From assembly GCA_002179805.1 (NCBI GenBank), contig NAVB01001625.1:1-16878 (forward strand): DNA of 16,878 nt, written 5' to 3'. Source of the stretch: Acanthamoeba lenticulata. Taxonomy: Eukaryota > Discosea > Longamoebia > Acanthamoebidae. The position numbers were made by a program, and so were the translations under genes. The notes under the pieces were generated by a model. That model saw nothing but the letters and a program-made list of their open reading frames with translations, had not been told where the DNA came from and ran no database searches. Below, one piece after another: positions 10,079 to 16,878 of this stretch (its first letter is position 1; every line of letters begins with the position of its first letter).

Positions 10079-10410
10079 AATGATTTTAGCGCAGTGTATG
10101 TCCACCCGCCGAGGGAGGAAGGGCTCTCTCACACTCGACTTGCCCCTTCAAAAATGAATCAAATCAAGGTCGCCCCCGGGGTGGCTCTTCCTTGTCTTCG
10201 TTCGTCCCGAAGGCAGCTCCCGCCTAAAAGTCGTCTGCCTCGCGCGTTTCCTTCCTTTTCCAAACGCCTCCCTCCAATGCCCCCTCTGCGTTTTAACGTG
10301 CAAAATGGGTGAGGAAAAACTGCGAATTATGAAAAGGACAAGGAAATTCGAAAAGCGGGAAGTCAAGGGAGGCACCGAGAGTTAGATTGACCAGACCGCA
10401 AGAGGTCAAG
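10079..10410. promoter_or_regulatory. Divergent intergenic region between the Ig-repeat and DH-PH-RhoGAP genes
   Basis: This 332-nt gap lies between two outward-facing start codons and should carry both promoters. In the frame of the downstream gene a stop (TGA at 10330-10332) precedes the first ATG, which supports the start chosen at 10411. I could not pick out a TATA box or a known factor site. Confidence 0.55.
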
Positions 10411-13400
10411 ATGATGCAGCGGTTCTCTTTCTTGGCCCTTTCTCCTCGTGGTGCACAACCACGCGCACCGCCCACAGAAACCAAGGAAAGCACATTGCTG
10501 GGCCCGCAGCCTTCCCAACCGCGAGGTAAGTAGGTGTGGCCTTGTTCAAGGCTGCGAACAGACCCCTTACGTGACGTACCGGTGCAGAGGATGAGGGCCG
10601 ACACTTGCTGGACGAGCTTGTGGCCGACGAGACCGCCTACGGCCAGCAAATCCAGAACTTGTGCAACGTACGCCTCGTCCTGCCCCGCATTCTTACTGCT
10701 GCTTGGGCGGCCTAACAAACTTCAGCCACGGCAACACAAATGCAGAACTTTTACCGCCCATTCATGGCCAACCCCAAACTGGTGGAACAGCCCGGGAAAG
10801 CGGAGATCGACATCATGTTTCTCCGCATGGAGGAGGTTCACTCCCCATCCATGCCCGCGCGCGGACAAGTCTTTCTTTCTAATGCTCGCGCCGTGTGCGC
10901 GCAGTTGTTGATGTTCCATGCATCGCTCCTCTCATCGCTTCAAAGCGCCAGCTTCACCTGGCCCAAGACCAGCATCTCCTTCCTCTTTTTCCAGATGGTG
11001 CATGCACACTTGGCTTTTTAAGTCGTTCCTAGCTCTAGCACTCACCGCAAGAGCAACGTCTTCAGGTGCCCAAAATGGATATCTTCACGGACGTGGTGCG
11101 TCAACACAGTGCGTCACTCCACGCCATCAAGATGGCCAAGAAGCACCGAGCGTTCGCAGCCTTCTTGAAGGTACACAACTACGCCACTTGGCTCTGGAAC
11201 AAGAGGGCCTCAGGGGCGAGGGTTGGGCAGGAAACCGAGGCCAAGCACGGAGACGTGTCGGAGCTCATCAAGGCGCCCCACTCGCGCATCTTCGCCTACT
11301 GCCATTTCCTCTCCGTACCAAACGCGTCCATCTGCGTTTTGTGCTTCTTCACGAGAAGACTCGCGCCTCACTTTTCAGGACCTTGACAGGCTCTGGCGGG
11401 GTTGAACAAAGAGAACGAGCGGCACCTTGAGGAAGTCTTGCTCCATCTCAACCGCCTCCAGTACAACGTGGAGATGGGCAAGGTTTACTCGCGCGATCAG
11501 AGCAAGATCCTCGAACTGGAAGCCAAGCTCGAGATCCCTGCCTCTTTCGTACTACAACCACAGATCGCTCTTCGCAGACGCACCAGTGTGGAGCAGCAGA
11601 CTCTCTTACGTCTTTACTGTTTTACTCTCTTGGTCGGGTGGTGTGCAGCACACTTACGGCGAACCGTTCACGCTGATGCAGACCGGACGCACTCTGATCC
11701 GCGAGGGCGCCCTCGCCGTCAGCCCACAGAAGAGCTTAGCAGGCGGGTGGAACATCACCCAACACCAATTCTACCTCTTCACCGACATTCTCCTGTGTGT
11801 TCTCAAGACCACGCGCGCCTTCAAGGTCTCCTCCCACTTCGTTGCGCATACCACAGACTATCTTTGTGTTGATTCATTTTTTTCTCCCTCATGCTTCAGG
11901 AGTCCTTCAAACTCCAGCAAGTGGTCCCACTGCACACGATCCAAAAGGCCTGCGCCATACCCGACGCATCGGGTATGGCCTGTTTTGCCCAACGTTTGAT
12001 CTTGTTGGACAGCTTGGTCCCAACGCAGCCGGGTGGTGGGGGTGTGCATGTATACAGACGCCAAGAATGGCTTCCAGATTGGGTCGACTGTCGGCGAGTG
12101 GGTGCTCTACGCCGCGGCGCCAGCAGAGTGCAAGGCCTGGCTCGACAATCTCACCTACTACGTACACCAGTGCAAGAAGTACAAAAGTGCGGCTCGGCTG
12201 CACCCTCGCCTCGAGGCCTCCCCAAAGGGCAAAAGCGACTAACCCACGGGAGAACCCACAACAGCTTTCGGGCTCGCGATCGAGGAACTGATGGAGCGGG
12301 AACGAAGCGAATGCCGGCCCGTCCCCATCATCCTGGAGCAATTCTTGCATACCCTGCGCGCGCATCCGGCGGTCCGTGCACCCGCGTGCTGCGCAGCAAG
12401 GCATTTTCGCAAAGATGGCATGTCTTACAAGTCTGCGTGATGACGTGGTTCAGATCTACCGCACGGAGGGCATCTTTCGAATGGCCGGCAGCGCGAGCAT
12501 GATCAAGCAACTCGCTGCCAAGATAGATATGGGTTCGGGCCAGCCGCCTTTTCTTGTCCCCGACTTGCGTCGTGAGGACTAATAAGGTGCTGCTGATGCA
12601 GGCGAAGCGGTCGACTTTCATGCGATCGAAATCCACACGTTGGCTGGCCTCATGAAGCTCTGGCTTCGGTACGCGATATTCTCACCCTAAACCCGACCCC
12701 AGGGCTGGATGCTGAGCTTTTTCGACCTTTTGATCTATCCAGGTCGCTTCCGGAGCCTCTCCTCACGCACGAGCTCTACCAAACGTTTGCCGATGCCGCT
12801 TGTGCGCTTAATCCCTTGCACCCGCCCACTTCTTCCATGCGTGGAGGCAACACTCACGATTGACCCGTCGACGCAGGCGAGACCGATGACGATGCCGCTG
12901 CGGCGGCCCTTCAGGAGGCCGTAGCGCAGCTGCCCGTGTACAACAAGTACACCCTCCGACATCTGATCGGCTTCCTCAAGGAAATCACCGCCCACTCCCA
13001 AGTCAACAAAATGGTACCAGCCCTCTCTCTGCTTCCCGTCCCCAACCTGACCATGGTGTTGATCATGGACTGGAATTGGGAGTACGCAGGTGAGCAGCAA
13101 CATGGCCATCGTGTTTGGTACGTGCACACTGTGACTCGGGGGAATCCAGTGGTGGTTTGTCTGACGAGCGCGACCTTTCTTTCGTTCTCTCGTTCTCAGG
13201 GCCCACCCTGCTGGGCAAGCGAGGGGCGCAGCCGTTCGACTGCTCGGATGTGCATCTGCAGCAAAGCGTGGTGATGCACCTGATCGACAGCTACGACTCG
13301 GTGTTTGCTGGACTCGAGGAAGAGGAGACCCAGCTCGTCGAGCAGCTGCGCATCGTGCACGAAGAAAAGCAGCGCCTCCTCAGCCTCGAGCGCCTCGAAG

Positions 13401-13693
13401 GCCGGGCCGCGCATCCAACGCTCAGCCTGCGCATCCCCGACGAGGACCGCCTCCTCGCCGACTCGGCCCTCGACACCGAGCAGCACAACGCCGCCTTTGC
13501 GGAGCGCCGAGGGACCTGGCACGATGTGGTGTCGCCGCGGTGGGAGCAGGGAGGAGAGCAGGAGGCCTACGACAACAAGAGCACCGAGAGCGATCGCAGG
13601 GTGAAGACCCGAAGAGTCCGCCCACAGAACCGGATGGCCGAGAGCGCCAGGGAGGTGCCCGCTCGCCAACGACATGACCGAGAGTGGGTGTGA
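10411..13693 (+). CDS. DH-PH-RhoGAP protein (Rho GEF and GAP in one chain)
   Basis: Exons: 10411-10525, 10588-10667, 10746-10835, 10905-10997, 11066-11170, 11231-11314, 11390-11548, 11649-11825, 11900-11972, 12058-12186, 12265-12371, 12454-12532, 12602-12668, 12743-12801, 12877-13013, 13090-13117, 13200-13693; 691 residues. Residues about 42-240 are a DH domain (LLDELVADETAYGQQIQNLC, LLMFHASLLSSLQSASFTWP, VPKMDIFTDVVRQHSASLHA). Residues about 245-365 are a PH domain, ending in the expected Trp helix (ECKAWLDNLTYYVHQCKKYK). Residues about 370-555 are a RhoGAP domain: FGLAIEELMERE, the arginine-finger loop TEGIFRMAGS, LMKLWLRSLPEPLLTHELY, HSQVNKMVSSNMAIVFGPTL. A charged helix and a basic tail follow. 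GEF domains switch Rho GTPases on, GAP domains switch them off; BCR and ABR of animals combine both but also carry a C2 domain, which is not seen here. The start is the first ATG after an in-frame stop; ATG at 10414 is an alternative. Confidence 0.9.
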
Positions 13694-13864
13694 GAAGACG
13701 AAGACGAGAGGGAACGACGGCCGCTGGCGAGCAGAGGCACATCGGCGGGAGAAAAAGAAAAAAGAAAGAAAATGAAATAAACTTGTTGCTCTCGTGCTGG
13801 CCAAAGCACAGACACAACAAGGATGGGAGAAAAGAGTCGAGGGACACGCAGTGGAGAGTTGCAT
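13694..13864. other. Intergenic region between the DH-PH-RhoGAP gene and RGP1
   Basis: The 171 nt must hold the 3' end of the upstream gene and the promoter of RGP1. An A-rich segment (about 13750-13782) includes an exact AATAAA. No gene is seen. Confidence 0.55.
13776..13781 (+). terminator. Candidate polyadenylation signal AATAAA
   Basis: An exact AATAAA lies 82 nt after the stop codon of the DH-PH-RhoGAP gene and is followed by a T/G-rich stretch (cttgttgctctcgtgctgg), the usual layout of a eukaryotic cleavage site. Confidence 0.5.
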
Positions 13865-15852
13865 ATGCGCGCTCAGCTTGCGGCTGAATGCTGCTTGGTA
13901 GGCGACCGCGTGGAGTGCGTCATTTCTCTCCTCCATCTGCCGACGACGGGTGCTCGATCGAACGCCGTCCCGCACTCGCAACCCCTTACTCTTTCGTGGG
14001 CGTCTGCCGAGCTTCATGGCCAACTCACCTACGATGCAGCTGCCCTATCGTACTACCTTTCATTCTCTATTATTGGCCCTTTCACTTCGGTTGATCTGCT
14101 CTTGCAGCTTGCCGCAAGGGAGCACCGGCAGCAAAGTCAAGACTGGCGTGTCGCCCTCCAAACCCACCTCGCTCCAGCAAATGGTGCCGAGCTCTGGTGC
14201 GTGCTGCCCCCGTTGTTGTTGCCAGACAGCTCCTGTCTCCTTCATAGCTGTGGCCAACCCGGTCGCTGGACAGGTGCGGGCAACACGCGTCTCCTTTTCA
14301 CAAGCGGGCCACACATCTTTGCGTGCGACGTGAGCCTCGGCCCTGGCCAGTGCCGCACCTGTACGCAGCTGCCCCCTCACATACTCTCTCTACGTGGACT
14401 CAACGTTGTGCTGCCACAGTTGTATACAGGGCGTTCCTGCCCACCGACATCCCGTCGTCGTTTGCCGGCCAGTACATGAAAGTGGCCTATTGGCTCACGC
14501 TCTGCGGCCAGCAGCCGCTTCATGAGACCATCTCCCTCCGCATCCCGATCCGCGTGATCAACCCTTTGAGTGCGCCGGTCTCCCTCACGATCTGTTCAAC
14601 GCAAGCATTCTGACCCGCCATGATGCGTCTTGGGGGGCGATACATCGCAGTATTCAAACGCCTCGCGCTCAAGGAATGGCAAGAGGACCTCATCGCCGTC
14701 GAGGTCGAGTCGCACGAGGTGACCGCGTTCGATCTCTCCCGCGCCTTCCCCTTTAAACAGCATCGCGGTGAGTATGCACGATCATCATCACGACCATCAT
14801 CAGCATGATGTGAGTGGCCTCACCCATCAAGCTTGATGGCTGCAGAGGGTGGCGAGGGCGGCGGTTTTGAGGCCGAGAGCGCGCGGCGAGCGGCGGAGCA
14901 GAGCTCTCCCTTCTACGAGACCTCGCCAGGAGTGCAGCGGAGGACGAAGATGACGGAGGACCGAGCGATCAAGCTGCAGCGACGCAAGGCCAGCCTTCAC
15001 ATGCTCAAGCTGGGCATCCAGGCCGTCAGCAGTCACATCGCGCTTTCCATCGCCTCTGGTGTGGTGTTCCTCCTTTTCCTGGGCGGACCAAGCGCTCACT
15101 TCCCCCCCCCCCATCACGCCCATGTCGCCAGAGTCGTTCACAATCGCCAAGGGCGAGCACCTCGTGGGCAAGGTCCACTTGGTCAAGCGCACCTTCCAGC
15201 TGGGCGAGACCATCAAGGTGGCGCTCGACTTCGAAGCCGCTCGTATCCCCTGCTACCAGGTCGGCCAACCCTTTTCTTCTCCCCAGCCCCGCCTTCCACC
15301 CATGAAGGCTTACACAAGTGTGTGGCTTCGCAGTACGCGGTCAGCCTGCAATCGGTGGAGCAGGTAGAGGAGGGCGCCAGCAAGGATCCGGCCAGCGTGG
15401 CGAGTCAGCTCGTGCGACGCACACACGCCCAGCACAGCGAATACACGGCCGGCGCTGCGGCCACGGCGCAGTGCCTCCTCTCCGTCCCGCCGCAGGAAGC
15501 TGCCGAGTTCCAGACCGACGTGATCTCATGCTCGTGGCTCCTCCACTTTGACTTTGTCACCGGTGCCGCCCCTCCTCTCCTTCTCCGTGCAATGTGAGAC
15601 GTGTGGGCTGACGAAAGCACCAACTGGCGCGCGCCAGGGTTCGAGCCGGCTGCGGCCAAGGGCGGCGAGTCCGAGGGCGGTGGTGCGCGGGTCGCGCCGC
15701 GACAGGTGCCGGACCTACGCTTCTTCGCGGCGGCCGGAGAGCTGCCGGCCGACACCCTGCGGTGGGACGTGCCCATCCAGGTCGTCGCGGTGAGCCCCGT
15801 GGCCCGCCCGGGCCTCTACACGCCCATCCACCGACTAAAGATCACTTCCTGA
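13865..15852 (+). CDS. RGP1: RGP1, subunit of the Ric1-Rgp1 Rab6 exchange factor
   Basis: Exons: 13865-14049, 14108-14200, 14248-14360, 14420-14569, 14651-14767, 14846-15058, 15132-15259, 15334-15562, 15638-15852; 480 residues. The protein follows the RGP1 family from end to end: GDRVECVISL and LSWASAELHGQL near the start, PHIFACDVSLGPGQCRT and SFAGQYMKVAYWLTLCGQQ in the middle, then KVHLVKRTFQLGETIKVALD, YAVSLQSVEQV, the CSWLLHFDFVTG strand and LPADTLRWDVPIQVVAVSP at the end. Known RGP1 has an arrestin-like fold and pairs with RIC1 at the Golgi to activate Rab6/Ypt6 in retrograde endosome-to-Golgi traffic. The human protein is about 390 residues; the extra length here is mainly in the segment at about residues 180-270, between the two conserved halves. 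The start is the ATG just before the conserved N-terminal strand; ATG at 13823 is in frame and would add 14 residues. Confidence 0.92.
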
Positions 15853-15905
15853 TAACAGAGAGCCCAAGCATCGATGAGCTCTGTTTTTGTTTTGCTTGCC
15901 TTTCT
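15853..15905. other. Short convergent 3' spacer between RGP1 and the zinc-finger gene
   Basis: Only 53 nt separate two facing stop codons. The right part is T-rich on the plus strand, hence A-rich on the minus strand. The two mRNAs almost certainly overlap at their 3' ends. Confidence 0.6.
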
Positions 15906-16878
15906 TTAGTTGAGCTCGACGAAGCCCAGCGCCATCTTCTGGCCGGTGCGCCACTTGGTGTGGCCGCACAGCTGTTCGTGGTTGTCGCGGTCGCCTCGCC
16001 GGCAGTATCGTCGCTTGCAGTCGCGGCACAGGTAGTCCTTCGGCCCGGTCTCGCTCTCGTCGGGCGTGGCGTCTGTCGACAATGAAGCGCCCGGCGAGCG
16101 CAGCGGCGGGGTCTCGAGCAGGCTCGGCTTGGCCTTTAATGGCCCTGAGCCCGGGATGCGACTCTCCACCACCAGTGCCTTGCCACCCCCTTTCGTCGGC
16201 TTGGCCAAGGCGACCACTGGCGAGCTGGCGTCGAGCGCCAGGAGCCTCCTCCGCTTGGCTTCGCCGGCGGCGATCGTGGAGCTGTTGGGGAAGGGGCTCT
16301 GCGAGAGCTGCTGCTTGTGGCTTGGGAACAGCTCCCTCCGCCGTTGCTCTCGCTTGGTGACCAGAGGCTGTGACTCGGAGCCATCAGACGTGCCCTCTAC
16401 GACCGTCCCGCGCTGTCGTTTCCGCGTCGTGGCGACCTCGAGAGCAAAAGGGGAAAAAGGCACCGGACCCGGTGAGGGCTTTGGCGTCCTGCAGGAGAGG
16501 AGACACCTGGTCAGAAGCAAGCCTCGCGATAAATGCGCCCACAGGACAGAACAAGCCACCTTTTCGCTGTTTGCTGCCACGCCGCTGGTGGCGGCTTGTG
16601 CTCGTCGCCACGCACGCGCAGGACTGCTTTGCCGCTGGAGGTGGGGAGGCAGAGGTCCTCGGCTTGTTCATCTGATGGCTCTGCTTGATCCTCTTCGCTC
16701 CGCACTTGCTTCCCTTTGTGTTCACTCTGGCCTCCGCCGTTCCTTCGTCGTTCTTGGGCGAGCATGCGGGACAGGTCCTGCAGAGGTTTGATTGAGCCCG
16801 GGCACTGCAGGACAAGATCAAAGGGGGGGGGAGGGGGGAGAGAGATAGTGCACGCACCTCGTTCCTCTGGCGTTCGTT
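15906..16878 (-). CDS. Basic protein with a C-terminal C2H2/C2HC zinc finger (5' part beyond window)
   Basis: Exons on the minus strand: from the right edge to 16858, 16804-16560, 16488-15906; introns 16805-16857 and 16489-16559 are GT-AG with matching phase, giving 282 residues so far. Most of the sequence is low-complexity, rich in Lys/Arg/Ser/Pro, with basic clusters (TTRKRQRG, AKRRRLL) that suggest the nucleus. Forty residues from the end is one zinc finger (15909-16028) with spacing C-x2-C-x12-H-x3-C, followed at once by G-H: YLCRDCKRRYC, then NHEQLCGH. The fourth ligand can be the Cys (C2HC) or the His two places on (H-x5-H, also allowed). The finger is followed by TKWRTGQKMALGFVELN and the stop. 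DNA or protein binding in the nucleus is inference; I do not recognise a family. The N-terminal part may hold other domains outside the window. Confidence 0.75.
16821..16846. repeat. Homopurine G-rich tract in an intron of the zinc-finger gene
   Basis: A purine-only stretch with runs of nine and six G lies in the intron 16805-16857. On the coding strand it is a C-rich pyrimidine tract ahead of the acceptor, so a splicing role is the simple reading. Confidence 0.75.

Noticed and set aside
12060..12242. TAA at 12240-12242 as the end of a separate DH-PH gene
   Set aside because: A GT-AG intron at 12187-12264 with matching phase skips it and joins the PH helix to a standard RhoGAP start (FGLAIEELMERE).
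13196..14023. Open frame of 275 codons on the minus strand
   Set aside because: It overlaps the last exon of the DH-PH-RhoGAP gene, the intergenic gap and the start of RGP1, all supported by conserved domains on the plus strand.
14762..14820. CAT/ATC-rich stretch as a possible small repeat array
   Set aside because: It is a short irregular low-complexity stretch inside a well-supported intron of RGP1, with no regular unit or spacers.
1..16878. tRNA or rRNA genes, transposons, CRISPR arrays, prokaryotic operons
   Set aside because: I saw no cloverleaf, long terminal repeats, transposase motifs or spaced repeats. The dense introns exclude a bacterial origin for the six genes.

Overview
The window looks like nuclear DNA from a free-living amoeba, most probably Acanthamoeba or a close relative. 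The exons are GC-rich. Genes are split by many short GT-AG introns: I could place 56, from 47 to 191 nt, most of them 60-105 nt. Spacing between genes is only 53-332 nt, and the protein families (Rho GEF/GAP proteins, RGP1, a secreted Ig-like repeat protein) are eukaryotic. This organism call is inference from gene structure and protein content; no rRNA or other marker is present.

There are six genes, about two thirds of the window being coding. From left to right: (1) the 5' part of a Rho guanine nucleotide exchange factor with a DH domain (minus strand, runs off the left edge); (2) a 960-residue nuclear-type WD40 protein with an acidic N-terminal region and a C-terminal coiled coil (plus, 16 exons); (3) a 956-residue secreted protein with five cysteine-containing Ig/cadherin-like repeats (minus, 10 exons); (4) a 691-residue DH-PH-RhoGAP protein (plus, 17 exons); (5) RGP1, a subunit of the Ric1-Rgp1 exchange factor for Rab6-type GTPases (plus, 9 exons); (6) the 3' part of a basic protein ending in one C2H2/C2HC zinc finger (minus, runs off the right edge). 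Exon models were built by hand by matching open frames, GT-AG sites and intron phase; every complete model gives a whole number of codons with no internal stop.

Layout: genes 1 and 2 are divergent over 325 nt, genes 2 and 3 convergent over 184 nt, genes 3 and 4 divergent over 332 nt, genes 4 and 5 tandem with 171 nt between them, and genes 5 and 6 convergent over 53 nt. There is no operon and no obvious shared pathway, although genes 1 and 4 both act on Rho-family GTPases and have DH domains that align helix by helix. I saw no tRNA, rRNA, transposon or CRISPR array.

The points most worth a second look are gene 3 (five repeats with a near-constant cysteine pair, interrupted by a helical insertion, behind a three-copy N-terminal repeat), the GEF plus GAP fusion with a decayed DH signature helix in gene 4, a frame-preserving alternative splice choice in the DH domain of gene 1, and a perfect E2F-like palindrome just before the start codon of gene 2.
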